Shown one piece after another: positions 14,379 through 21,623 of a DNA stretch of 64,000 nt. The stretch is from Methylophaga sp. (lineage in GTDB: Bacteria; Pseudomonadota; Gammaproteobacteria; Nitrosococcales; Methylophagaceae), in the NCBI GenBank assembly GCA_002706095.1, contig PAJP01000008.1:85823-149822 (forward strand). The letters run 5' to 3'. The stretch's first letter is position 1. Each line of letters starts with the position of its first letter. A model generated the notes under the pieces. The model was not told the origin of the DNA and searched no databases. It saw only the letters and a program-made list of their open reading frames with translations. Both the position numbers and the translations under genes were made by a program.

Positions 14379-14525
14379 CTAGTTATAGCTATTTAATTCT
14401 AAAGTACATTCTAAACATAGTAGGTCGCCATAAATTTCGTTATTTATATCAACTTTACTATTATCAAAATCACTCTTACAACAAGGGCAATTTTTTATAT
14501 CTTTGTTTAGGTTTTGTGCCTTCAT
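14379..14525 (-). CDS. small zinc-binding protein, copy 2, 48 aa
   Basis: The frame MKAQNLNKDIKNCPCCKSDF, with IYGDLLCLECTLELN at the end, matches the copy at 12767-12913 at most positions. The differences are mainly conservative substitutions. The CPCC and CLEC pairs are kept, which argues for zinc binding and for selection on both copies. It has its own promoter and an AAAACATTATG leader. Confidence 0.7.
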   Translation of the reverse strand: MKAQNLNKDIKNCPCCKSDFDNSKVDINNEIYGDLLCLECTLELNSYN

Positions 14526-14541
14526 AATGTTTTTATTTTGG

Positions 14542-14588
14542 ACTAAGATACAAATAAATACCTTAGCCCGTTGTTAAGTTTCTATTAA
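14542..14588 (-). promoter_or_regulatory. early promoter with TTAAC boxes
   Basis: On the minus strand TATCTTAGTC has TTAAC 22 bases upstream and TTAAT 11 bp further. It drives the second zinc-protein copy. Confidence 0.5.
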
Positions 14589-14803
14589 TACCCTTGTGCT
14601 TTTTTTATCAAAGCTTTAGCCGGAGCTTTTTTAACCTTTGCTTTGGCAGTTATTTCAATGTCCTGATAAGCATAAGGCAAACTGTCTTTTATATGCTGCT
14701 CAATGTTTTCTAGTCGGTTGGTGTCTGATAGATCAAACCCATCTTCTACCCAATTTCTTGATACTTCAACGTCAATTTCAATAGTCCATTTAAATGATTC
14801 CAT
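14585..14803 (-). CDS. hypothetical protein, 72 aa
   Basis: An acidic N-terminal part (WTIEIDVEVSRNWVEDGFD) is followed by a basic Ala/Lys-rich tail (AKAKVKKAPAKALIKKAQ). The split charge suggests a tail that contacts nucleic acid. AAAACACTATG precedes the frame. No family was recognised. Confidence 0.6.
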   Translation of the reverse strand: MESFKWTIEIDVEVSRNWVEDGFDLSDTNRLENIEQHIKDSLPYAYQDIEITAKAKVKKAPAKALIKKAQGY

Positions 14804-14814
14804 AGTGTTTTATT

Positions 14815-14928
14815 TTAGTTTGTTATTGTTAAATTATTTACCGCCCAAAGGATGATTAAACCCCATCCAATAAGCCAAATTAAACCTAGTAAAATTTGAT
14901 AACTGTATAATTTAAGTACGTTTTTCAT
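14815..14928 (-). CDS. small membrane protein, 37 aa
   Basis: After MKNVLKLYSYQ comes a hydrophobic stretch LLGLIWLIGWGLIILWAV, long enough for one membrane-spanning helix. It is a possible phage small membrane effector. The frame fits the gap between genes exactly, but it is very short. Confidence 0.5.
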   Translation of the reverse strand: MKNVLKLYSYQILLGLIWLIGWGLIILWAVNNLTITN

Positions 14929-14981
14929 AGGTGTAAATTTAAAACAGTTTAACCTAAACCACTGTTAAAGGTGTGTTAAAA

Positions 14982-15263
14982 CTAAAGACTATTATAAATA
15001 AAAGGTAGTTTTTCAGTCCCTCCACCATCTTTGAGCCTTACAAGATTATATTTAAAGTTATCTATTGGCTCCAAAGTCTTTAAAGCGTTATTTCTTATAG
15101 AATAGAATATTTCAAACCAATTACACCCCATAGCCACTGAATTAGCTGCATTTGTAGCAACATAAAACCAATAACTTTCACCTGTAGCTTCATAAACTAC
15201 ACGTCCTATTGTTTTTAAATTGTCAAAAGTAGGTTTTAATGCTCTTAATTTAGATACTTTCAT
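14982..15263 (-). CDS. hypothetical protein, 93 aa
   Basis: The frame has basic helices at the start (KVSKLRALKPTFDNLKTIG) and an aromatic middle (GESYWFYVATNAANS). The AAAACACTACTAAG leader and a promoter precede it. No family was recognised. Confidence 0.6.
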   Translation of the reverse strand: MKVSKLRALKPTFDNLKTIGRVVYEATGESYWFYVATNAANSVAMGCNWFEIFYSIRNNALKTLEPIDNFKYNLVRLKDGGGTEKLPFIYNSL

Positions 15264-15290
15264 CTTAGTAGTGTTTTAAATTAATATTAA

Positions 15291-15343
15291 GTAAAGATAA
15301 GGTTTTACCGTCTAACCTTAAAGGACTTTAACAAAGTTTTAAC
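15291..15343 (-). promoter_or_regulatory. early promoter, inverted-orientation boxes
   Basis: On the minus strand TATCTTTAC lies before the ATG at 15263. Boxes of opposite orientation are present at 28 and 39 bases, 11 bp apart. Confidence 0.4.
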
Positions 15344-15611
15344 TAAAATTCATCGTTCCTGTACCATAGCGTACACCTTCTACTTTTTCTAATCTATCTA
15401 GCATACTTTGAGGTAAAAACATATTTGTATATTTTAACTCTTCAAAAAAGTATTTAAATTCACTGTAAACTTTTTTAATAGTCTTTTTCTTATAGTTAAA
15501 ATCCATAGAAAAGTAAATTTTATTTGTCTCCACGTGTACCAATAAAGACAATACTCCTATTTTAGTATTTATATGATCTACTCTTAATTCACTCATTTTT
15601 GGGATACTCAT
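15339..15611 (-). CDS. hypothetical protein, 90 aa
   Basis: A beta-rich start (GVLSLLVHVETNKIYFSMDF) is followed by a basic stretch (NYKKKTIKKVYSEFKYFFEE). It may start at the second Met. It is isolated between two promoters. Function is unknown. Confidence 0.6.
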   Translation of the reverse strand: MSIPKMSELRVDHINTKIGVLSLLVHVETNKIYFSMDFNYKKKTIKKVYSEFKYFFEELKYTNMFLPQSMLDRLEKVEGVRYGTGTMNFS

Positions 15612-15684
15612 AACATTATATTTAAATTAATAACAAAGTAAAAATAGCTAGTTTATACGATACTAGCAAACGTTTAACAAAATT

Positions 15685-16179
15685 TTAGGCTTTTATGCGT
15701 GCCGTCTGTTTTGTTTTATATTCTTGGCTACCGTATGTAGCCTTAATTTGATCTAAGGTTTTGCCCTTTGAATACTTTTGTTTGTAGTCTTTAGGGCTAA
15801 AATACCAACTAATTTTCTTACGTGCAAACCTTGCGTTATTATAGCCATCTAAATTTATTGCTTTAATAGCATCTTTTTGCTCATACATTGCTCCACGTTT
15901 AATATCCTCAAGCCAAATAAACGAACCGACAAACGAAATATTAATATCACTTAAACCGTCAAACTTTCTGACTAAATCATAAAACTTTGAAGCGTTGAAG
16001 TCTTTGTCAGTCTCGTAGCCTGTATTAAATTTTAACTTATTTGATACGGTTTTAAATTCCGCTTGCATCTTAATAAACTCTTGAGCATTCCCACCTTTGT
16101 CAGGGTGTAATGTGTGACAAAGTTTGCGAAATAAAGTTTTAGCGTCGTTTAAATCTTTGCAATTAGAGAAATAGTACAT
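15685..16179 (-). CDS. J-domain (DnaJ-like) protein, 164 aa
   Basis: Residues 1-60 form a short J-domain: a helix with KDLNDAKTLFRKLCHTLHPD, the HPD tripeptide at about residues 25-27, then KGGNAQEFIKMQAEF as helix III. HPD is the conserved element that stimulates Hsp70 ATPase, so the protein probably recruits host DnaK to a phage substrate. The remaining 100 residues have no recognised zinc or peptide-binding domain and would choose the client. It has its own early promoter and AAAACACTAC leader. Confidence 0.8.
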   Translation of the reverse strand: MYYFSNCKDLNDAKTLFRKLCHTLHPDKGGNAQEFIKMQAEFKTVSNKLKFNTGYETDKDFNASKFYDLVRKFDGLSDINISFVGSFIWLEDIKRGAMYEQKDAIKAINLDGYNNARFARKKISWYFSPKDYKQKYSKGKTLDQIKATYGSQEYKTKQTARIKA

Positions 16180-16206
16180 TTTTGTAGTGTTTTATAATTT
16201 ATATAA

Positions 16207-16241
16207 GTAAAGATAGTAGATAAAGGATAGTAAAGTGTTAA
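16207..16241 (-). promoter_or_regulatory. early promoter TTAAC-N21-TATCTTTAC
   Basis: On the minus strand TATCTTTAC has TTAAC 21 bases upstream. A further GTTAA lies about two turns upstream, at 16260. It drives the J-domain gene. Confidence 0.6.
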
Positions 16242-16692
16242 AGATATTCTAAATAAATGTTAAAAAATCGCCACATAAAAACAACAGTAAAACAAACAGA
16301 CTTAATATAAAGACTTATAACAAACAATAATAGAATAAACCATATAAGACTACCAAACAAAACAAAAACAAGATTAAAACCTATTTAAAATAAGAAACAA
16401 GGCTATAAATAGAATATGTATAGAATCAAGGATAGTAATATAAGAGTGATAAAACCACTTTTTACCACTTTTTACCACTTATTAACGGGTTGGATTGGGT
16501 TATCCATACCCTACCAATCACGTGTTAACCCCCATAAACACTAGGAAAAACGAAAAAACCCCGCTAAAAATTAATTTAACAGGGTGCTTGCTTTTACTAC
16601 TTATGTATTTATAGGGTTATTACTACCTTTTAATACCTTTTGAGTTATTTTTGTGTCGTGTTATTATTAAATAGTGGCTATTCTAACGACAT
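16216..16692. other. gene-poor stretch with 10-bp iterons, origin-like
   Basis: About 480 bases without a convincing gene. At 16451-16480 three perfectly phased 10-bp repeats of the form NNNACCACTT occur in a row, followed by a G/T-rich GGGTTGGATTGGGTTATCC segment. Short tandem iterons next to an AT-rich stretch resemble replication or partition origins. This is inference. Confidence 0.4.
16553..16586 (-). terminator. intrinsic terminator
   Basis: On the minus strand ACCCTGTTAAA and TTTAGCGGGGT form a long stem followed by TTTTTT. It ends the transcript of the small HTH gene. Confidence 0.65.
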
Positions 16693-16890
16693 TTAGTGTA
16701 TTTCTTCGCTTTTTATGGTGTAAAAGATGTACTTTTCTGTTTCGTATGTAGTATTTCTATCTAATGTACGTACTGAGACACCCATTTTTTCCGCTGCTTT
16801 GGTTTTAAAGCGGTAAATTATTGCTTTTTGGTCTGTTTTATCTATTAAAACGTAGTTTAGCCATTCCCTTTTTAGCTTTTTATGTCGCAT
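16693..16890 (-). CDS. small basic HTH-like protein, 65 aa
   Basis: A basic protein with MRHKKLKREWLNYVLIDKTD at the start and a central KAAEKMGVSVRTLDRNTTY that fits a helix-turn-helix. The gene is flanked on both sides by the same 12-base word TATTCTAACGAC, at about 16679 and 16907. The upstream copy sits before the start and could be its operator. It may regulate itself or bind the neighbouring iteron region. Confidence 0.55.
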   Translation of the reverse strand: MRHKKLKREWLNYVLIDKTDQKAIIYRFKTKAAEKMGVSVRTLDRNTTYETEKYIFYTIKSEEIH

Positions 16891-16960
16891 TTCTTTTGAT
16901 TATTGTATATTCTAACGACAAAAGTACTATTTTACTCTCAATAAACCAACTATCTAAAAT

Positions 16961-16998
16961 AAAAAAAGCCCAGCATAAGTTAATATACTAGGCTTTTG
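16961..16998 (-). terminator. intrinsic terminator
   Basis: On the minus strand AAAAGCCTAG, 14 bases, CTGGGCTTTTTTT forms a stem with a T-run. It ends the transcript of the gene stopping at 17020. Confidence 0.7.
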
Positions 16999-17019
16999 GG
17001 TTATTGTTGCTTTGTTGTT

Positions 17020-17337
17020 TTACAGTTGTTTTAAGGCTTTATTTATTGCGGTCTCTATATTACTATCGTTAGTATTATTTGGATATAATTCAAAATTAAA
17101 TTCTGGTACTTCAAAATCTTTGCCCTCATTACGTACTAAATCACCGTTAACTAAACTATACTTTTTATATAATTTACCGTTGTTTGTTATTAGTCTGTTA
17201 TGTTTTTGCCCGTCGCTAAACTGCTGAAAAACTAAAAAATGCAAATTATTAGGGTTTAAATCTTTTAGGCTGATAAAGTTATTAAGGTTTTTTAGTACCT
17301 CAACTAATACGTTAAACTGCTTTATAGGATATTTCAT
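17020..17337 (-). CDS. hypothetical protein, 105 aa
   Basis: A helical N-terminus (IKQFNVLVEVLKNLNNF) is followed by a beta-rich middle with basic residues (GQKHNRLITNNGKLYKKYSL) and a C-terminal helix. I recall similar short proteins in Flavobacteriia and their phages. It may recognise a partner or DNA near the origin-like region. Function is unknown. Confidence 0.65.
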   Translation of the reverse strand: MKYPIKQFNVLVEVLKNLNNFISLKDLNPNNLHFLVFQQFSDGQKHNRLITNNGKLYKKYSLVNGDLVRNEGKDFEVPEFNFELYPNNTNDSNIETAINKALKQL

Positions 17338-17406
17338 AACTATATAAAAATTTTAATAAGTGAATAAATAACGGTTTTATAGGCTGACCGTAAACCTTTG
17401 TTAATG

Positions 17407-17523
17407 TTATAGATTAGCCCTATATGATTTATAAGACTCAACCCATTCAGAATGTACGATGCAATCATTGTTTAAAGTGTCGTGATACCATCCGTTTTTG
17501 TAATGTATTAAATTAGTAGCCAT
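17407..17523 (-). CDS. very small protein, 38 aa
   Basis: The frame MATNLIHYKNGWYHDTLNND ends in ESYKSYRANL. The AAAACACT leader motif sits directly before the ATG, which is the best evidence that it is translated. Function is unknown. Confidence 0.5.
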   Translation of the reverse strand: MATNLIHYKNGWYHDTLNNDCIVHSEWVESYKSYRANL

Positions 17524-18060
17524 AAGTGTTTTAAATGATTAATTAATTTCTTTGATAACAAAGATCGCCTAAATAACACAGTAAAATCATAAAATATTGT
17601 TAAAATTTAAAAGGCCGCAATTAAAACAGAAAATAATAAAATTAATAAATATAGATATAAAATAGATTAACAAATAAATAACAAATATAAACTCCTCTAA
17701 AAACGATCTTATAAGCTAAGCATAAATACAAGCTAACAAGAGAATAAATAACCTCAGCTAAAAGCATTTTAAGCGTTTCTAAGCGTGTCAAATTAACTTT
17801 TGGTATGTTGATGTGGGGGTATGAAAGAAAGTGTCTTAGGATTGGGGTTTTGTTTAGAATGACCCCCTTAAATAAAATACGCACAATAAAAATTGAAAAC
17901 ACGTATAATGATTTTTTTAAATAGCCTGTCAAACACACACGATTATTTTTTAAAATAACTACCTCATAAAAATATTTTTAAAGAATCAAGTAGGGGGGTA
18001 TCTTATTTATGTAGGGGTACGTTTATGGTAGCACCCCTGTTATTTGTAAGAATCTATTTT
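17524..18060. other. gene-poor stretch with repeated G-run motif
   Basis: About 535 bases without a convincing gene. GTGGGGGTAT (17813), GTAGGGGGGTAT (17990) and GTAGGGGTAC (18011) are direct repeats, and GACCCCC and GCACCCC occur on the same strand as possible inverted partners. A 98-codon minus-strand frame exists but looks spurious. Together with the iterons at 16.45 kb this may be a replication or packaging control region. Confidence 0.35.
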
Positions 18061-18255
18061 TTATAAATCGCCGTGGGACTCAAGCATCTTTTCTAATCTT
18101 TTCTGTTCTTGCTCAGTTGCTACCTTGACCCATTCTTTTACTTCTCTGACGTTTAATTCTTCTTGGTTCTCGCTTGAATCATTTGGGCACAGATCATTAT
18201 AATCAAAGATATGTCCACAATCATTGCATCTGTAATATGTTCCTGTAAAATCCAT
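18061..18255 (-). CDS. zinc-ribbon protein, 64 aa
   Basis: The ATG giving MDFTGTYYRCNDCGHIFDYN is used because an earlier TTG would overlap the promoter box. YRCNDCGHIF and a later LCP provide a partial zinc ribbon. The C-terminal half is a charged helix (VATEQEQKRLEKMLESHG). It is expected to be a small nucleic-acid or protein adaptor. Confidence 0.65.
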   Translation of the reverse strand: MDFTGTYYRCNDCGHIFDYNDLCPNDSSENQEELNVREVKEWVKVATEQEQKRLEKMLESHGDL

Positions 18256-18269
18256 TATTTTTATTTTTT

Positions 18270-18315
18270 GCAAATATACGCTTATTTTTATATCTGTCTG
18301 TTAATAATATGTTAT
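18270..18315 (-). promoter_or_regulatory. early promoter with TTAAC boxes
   Basis: On the minus strand TATATTTGC has TTAAC 21 bases upstream and a near match 11 bp further. The leader to the ATG at 18255 is very short. Confidence 0.55.
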
Positions 18316-18336
18316 ATTCGGATATGGGATATTAAA

Positions 18337-18370
18337 TAAAAAACCCTCCTGGTTTAAGGGGGGTAAAAAA
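18337..18370 (-). terminator. intrinsic terminator
   Basis: ACCCTCC, 8 bases, GGGGGGT (plus strand) forms a strong GC stem flanked by A-runs and T-runs on both sides. It could act in both directions, but only minus-strand transcripts reach it. Confidence 0.65.
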
Positions 18371-18406
18371 TCTATGGAGACCTATTCCTGATTTTATTTA
18401 TGTAGA

Positions 18407-18595
18407 TTATTCATATCCTAATTCCTTTAATAATTTTTCTGTTGTGGTCTCTTCTGTATAGTTATCTAAGCGTTTTTTAATCTCTAACTCGATTAATTCT
18501 ATAGTTTCTATTATCATACTGTCTTCTACTAGAGTATCTGATTCTAACTTTCCGTTTATAAATGTTTTTACTTTATGTTTTCTTTTGCCGCCCAC
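18407..18595 (-). CDS. hypothetical protein, 62 aa, GTG start
   Basis: The frame starts at GTG, MGGKRKHKVKTFINGKLESD, with a basic head and a long acidic helix (MIIETIELIELEIKKRL). Its start lies inside the end of the previous gene. No family was recognised. Confidence 0.55.
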   Translation of the reverse strand: MGGKRKHKVKTFINGKLESDTLVEDSMIIETIELIELEIKKRLDNYTEETTTEKLLKELGYE

Positions 18596-18672
18596 ATGCT
18601 TTCTACTCTAACGTTTAGCTCTAACTGTATCTCTACTTTATTTCCTTTATAGTCTACCTCTTTTTTCATCAT
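18574..18672 (-). CDS. very small basic protein, 32 aa
   Basis: The frame MMKKEVDYKGNKVEIQLELN ends in ACGRQKKT. Its double ATG overlaps the upstream TGA, and it ends inside the next gene. Coupling on both sides supports it; function is unknown. Confidence 0.4.
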
Positions 18673-18980
18673 CCTATCTTATGTACTGTATTTTCTAGTT
18701 CTTGGTCTATGCAACCTAAATTGTTGTATATGTTTTCTACTACTTCTAATAGTTGTTCTATTAATGTTTTATGCGTCGATTCTACTTCGTTAATCGTACC
18801 TGGTAGTTTTGTTCCGACAGGGTCTTGTGTATTATCTAGTTTGTCATTTATTAAACGTGATTTTCTCTTAACATCGTGAGAATATTCCCCTACTTCTTGT
18901 AATCTGTGTAGGCATTCTGTTAGAGTTCTAGTTTTTTCGTAAGATGATGCTTTTTCTATCTTGTGCTCGTAATTTTCCAT
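18669..18980 (-). CDS. helical hypothetical protein, 103 aa
   Basis: Nearly all helical, with heptad-like spacing (TECLHRLQEVGEYSHDVKRK, then IEQLLEVVENIYNNLGCIDQ), so probably a coiled-coil oligomer. It begins a tight overlapping cluster with the next three genes. No family was recognised. Confidence 0.65.
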   Translation of the reverse strand: MENYEHKIEKASSYEKTRTLTECLHRLQEVGEYSHDVKRKSRLINDKLDNTQDPVGTKLPGTINEVESTHKTLIEQLLEVVENIYNNLGCIDQELENTVHKIG

Positions 18981-19009
18981 TTTTATTTATAATTTACCTA
19001 TTAATTTTA

Positions 19010-19297
19010 TTATCTAATTTTATCAAATGTTTTTCCTGATTCTGTCATTATGTAGTTGTATTGGTTCTTATATATTGGTATAAGCTTTCCTTCTTCTGTT
19101 GATATAAATGCTAAACAGTTTTTTGTAAATTTTGTTGCGTTTTCATCTAGGTCGGCGACGTGATTAGCGTTAAAATGTGCCTCATAATGTAATTTAAACT
19201 CGTCATAACTGACTTCCCTATGGATAACATTATAACTGTTTCCTAAGCTAGTGTTCGATTCTAAATTGTCTGTGGTAATCTTTCTTAATGTATACAT
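19010..19297 (-). CDS. conserved phage protein, 95 aa
   Basis: The frame starts MYTLRKITTDNLESNTSLGN and contains HVADLDENATKFTKNCLAFI and NQYNYIMTESGKTFDKI. I know this pattern as a conserved hypothetical protein in Bacteroidota phages. Its role is unknown. The protein is mixed alpha/beta. Confidence 0.7.
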   Translation of the reverse strand: MYTLRKITTDNLESNTSLGNSYNVIHREVSYDEFKLHYEAHFNANHVADLDENATKFTKNCLAFISTEEGKLIPIYKNQYNYIMTESGKTFDKIR

Positions 19298-19353
19298 ATC
19301 TCTCTGTTTTTATATTTTATTTAGGTTATATTTTGTTTTATTACTTGTTTGGG

Positions 19354-19965
19354 TTATAATTTACTGTATAATTCACTTATTTCTTGATGTTTTAATTTTA
19401 TTTGTGCTTCTATGTCTTGTTTTCTTTTTTGTTCTTTTTTATAGGCGGCGATTTCCTCGTTTGTAGAATATCTGTAAGCTGTCATATCATCTTCGCTAAC
19501 ACCATCATAAGCTGAGGGTGTTTCAAACTGAAAATACTCATACTTCTCTTTATACTTCCCCAACTGAATAACAGAATCTTCTTTATGGTTGTACCCTATC
19601 ATATTTGTATAGTATTCAAAGAACTTTTCACCTTTAACAGGAGCTTCTACTCTAAACTTGGTTAAATACACCCCCTCTTTTAAATCTGAGAAATCTTGTA
19701 TCGCAAGAGGCATTTGAAAATAATCTTTATAAAGTTTTTCTGATTCGCTCCAACCTTGGATTTGGTATTTAAACTTTTCTCTTAGTTTTTTAATTACAGC
19801 CGCCATTAAATTTCTTTCACCACTCCCTTTCTTAAAATCTTTGTAGTAGGAAATGCCTATTTTAATAATTCTGCTGCAATGTCCTCTATTTACAACTTCT
19901 GCTTTATCAGCTAAAATCTTTTTTAGGCCTAAAAAGTTTTTTATTCTCCAATACAACCTTCTCAT
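19354..19965 (-). CDS. hypothetical protein, 203 aa
   Basis: A basic start (RRLYWRIKNFLGLKKI) leads to an alpha/beta domain with aromatic patches (GEKFFEYYTNMIGYNHKED), then a Lys/Gln-rich helical tail (YKKEQKRKQDIEAQIKLKHQ). It overlaps the next upstream gene by ATGA. No family was recognised. Confidence 0.65.
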   Translation of the reverse strand: MRRLYWRIKNFLGLKKILADKAEVVNRGHCSRIIKIGISYYKDFKKGSGERNLMAAVIKKLREKFKYQIQGWSESEKLYKDYFQMPLAIQDFSDLKEGVYLTKFRVEAPVKGEKFFEYYTNMIGYNHKEDSVIQLGKYKEKYEYFQFETPSAYDGVSEDDMTAYRYSTNEEIAAYKKEQKRKQDIEAQIKLKHQEISELYSKL

Positions 19966-20123
19966 AGTTCTTCTCCGTATAAATCTACCTCAACTAATCT
20001 ACCTGCTACAGTAAAGTCATAATGTTTTGATAGTGTAATTAAATCTTTTTCAAAATCTTCTATTTCTTCTTGCGTTGCTTTTGTCGGGCAACTTATTACG
20101 TGCTTTAATTTAAAATATCTCAT
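19962..20123 (-). CDS. hypothetical protein, 53 aa
   Basis: A small alpha/beta protein (MRYFKLKHVISCPTKATQEE, then YDFTVAGRLVEVDLYGEEL). Both ends overlap neighbours, the start with the upstream stop region and the stop with the next start. Function is unknown. Confidence 0.55.
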   Translation of the reverse strand: MRYFKLKHVISCPTKATQEEIEDFEKDLITLSKHYDFTVAGRLVEVDLYGEEL

Positions 20124-20124
20124 T

Positions 20125-20505
20125 TTATTTCCATTTTATTCTTAACTTCGGGGTATAGCCTTCCTCACCCTTGTAATCTTCTTTGCTTATAAAATAAGGC
20201 TTATTTTCATCAGACCAATAACCGTAGACTTCCCTGTCTTCCCAAATAATTAAGTTTTGACTCTTCATCTTGTATATATCATCCCTTATACTATAAATAT
20301 TAGGGTTATAAACACCGCTCTTTAGTTCTTCTCCATATAACGTAGAGAAATTTGCAACTTCATAAATAGGCTCTTTGTAAGTAATACCTCCATTCCACCA
20401 ATAAGCATCCTGTATTAGGTTACTACCTATTCTCACTCTTTCCTCTAACTCTATACGCTTGGTAACACCACTTATATCTGCTAACCATTTTATAAAATTT
20501 CTCAT
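20125..20505 (-). CDS. hypothetical protein, 126 aa
   Basis: A mixed protein with a helical start (MRNFIKWLADISGVTKRIEL) and aromatic beta segments (QDAYWWNGGITYKEP, WEDREVYGYWSDE). It is one of four consecutive genes that overlap by four bases. Function is unknown. Confidence 0.65.
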   Translation of the reverse strand: MRNFIKWLADISGVTKRIELEERVRIGSNLIQDAYWWNGGITYKEPIYEVANFSTLYGEELKSGVYNPNIYSIRDDIYKMKSQNLIIWEDREVYGYWSDENKPYFISKEDYKGEEGYTPKLRIKWK

Positions 20506-20843
20506 TTTAGTAACTGTTCTAACACTTCTTTTCTCTTTTTATTATACTCTTCCTTAGTTATTTTCTCACCCTTCTCACCTATCATATAATTCTCAACATC
20601 CCATAACAAATCTAAGCTAGTATCCTCATATTTTCTAGATATAATACCCCATTTTTCATCCTCAGTAAATAAAGTTTCTGCTTCAATGCTATACCAATCT
20701 AAATTATGACTCTCTTTTAATTTTATAATGACTTTTTGATATCTAATGTCTTCATCATAATCTATTAAATTGAAGTAATATTCTCCATCTTCAATCTTGT
20801 GTTCTACAACTTTATTTATTGTCTCTGTTCTTTCTATTATCAT
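20502..20843 (-). CDS. hypothetical protein, 113 aa
   Basis: Beta-rich at the start (VVEHKIEDGEYYFNLIDYDE) with acidic patches, then a basic helical end (ITKEEYNKKRKEVLEQLLK). The 4-base overlaps on both sides show translational coupling with its neighbours. No family was recognised. Confidence 0.65.
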   Translation of the reverse strand: MIIERTETINKVVEHKIEDGEYYFNLIDYDEDIRYQKVIIKLKESHNLDWYSIEAETLFTEDEKWGIISRKYEDTSLDLLWDVENYMIGEKGEKITKEEYNKKRKEVLEQLLK

Positions 20844-21184
20844 TCTAATATTTTTAGGCTGTTTATAATATTCTCTAATTCATATTCATACTGTATACAA
20901 GTAACATAACCACCGTTAATAAAAACTTCCATAGCAACTTCATCCCAATTATTATCTTCTAACTTTAACAAAAGAGGTTTAAGATAAAACTCATTAGAAA
21001 ACATATGTTTAAATCCTAAATTCTTAAGTGTATTTTTAGTTATCTGAGGTAAGTCTAGTATTACCTCATCTACTTCAAAATCGTCGCTCAATAATTGAAA
21101 AAATTCATAATCAACTGCATATTGTTTGTTATCGTAACCTATATATTTAGTACCTAGTCTTAAATCTTTTAACTCTACTTTCAT
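20840..21184 (-). CDS. hypothetical protein, 114 aa
   Basis: The frame MKVELKDLRLGTKYIGYDNK continues with a strand-rich body and ends QYEYELENIINSLKILE. It is part of the same coupled string of genes. Function is unknown. Confidence 0.65.
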   Translation of the reverse strand: MKVELKDLRLGTKYIGYDNKQYAVDYEFFQLLSDDFEVDEVILDLPQITKNTLKNLGFKHMFSNEFYLKPLLLKLEDNNWDEVAMEVFINGGYVTCIQYEYELENIINSLKILE

Positions 21185-21432
21185 TCTAAAATTAAATTTA
21201 TTGTTTTTCCACTACTCACTTTAACCGAGCATTTTGTTTTACCTCGCTCTCTCATCTTATTTACTGCGTCAAATACCACTTTCTGATCTTCTTTTGGTAA
21301 ATCCAAAAACTCATACGCTATTATCGGGTCGGGATATATAACATTTCTTTGGTAAGATTGTAACACCCACTCAAAACAGTTGTTAAACATATCTATTGTG
21401 TCAAAAAATCCTTGTATTAGTCTCTTTTTCAA
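21181..21432 (-). CDS. hypothetical protein, 83 aa
   Basis: A helical first half (MFNNCFEWVLQSYQRNVIYP) and a basic C-terminal strand segment (RERGKTKCSVKVSSGKTINL). It overlaps both neighbours by four bases. No family was recognised. Confidence 0.6.
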   Translation of the reverse strand: MKKRLIQGFFDTIDMFNNCFEWVLQSYQRNVIYPDPIIAYEFLDLPKEDQKVVFDAVNKMRERGKTKCSVKVSSGKTINLILE

Positions 21433-21623
21433 TTTCCCTGCCCTGTATATCCGTTATAAAGGTCATTATACTCCCAACATTCTACTTCTACATCTAAAAA
21501 AGTACCTGTTCTACTGTCTCTCCAACGCAAATTACAATTTTCATCGTCATCTCTAAATAAAAACCGTTGTGAACCATCTTCTAATGTGGCGATTATATCT
21601 TTTCTGTTTTGTGGTAATTCCAT
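21429..21623 (-). CDS. hypothetical protein, 64 aa
   Basis: An acidic, Arg-containing protein (QNRKDIIATLEDGSQRFLFR, then WRDSRTGTFLDVEVECWEYND). It begins one base after the methyltransferase stop, so it is co-transcribed with it and could be a partner, although nothing shows that. Confidence 0.6.
   Translation of the reverse strand: MELPQNRKDIIATLEDGSQRFLFRDDDENCNLRWRDSRTGTFLDVEVECWEYNDLYNGYTGQGN

Noticed and set aside
16451..16480. A CRISPR array, because of short tandem repeats
   Set aside because: The three repeats are 10 bp and contiguous without spacers. They fit iterons instead. No cas-like gene is present.
17642..17938. A 98-codon minus-strand frame, hydrophobic
   Set aside because: It has atypical composition, runs through the G-run repeats, no promoter or leader motif and no recognisable domain. 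It is probably chance in an AT-rich gene-poor stretch.
20125..21623. A known operon of modification enzymes near the methyltransferase
   Set aside because: The five upstream proteins show no motifs of a helicase, nuclease or specificity subunit.
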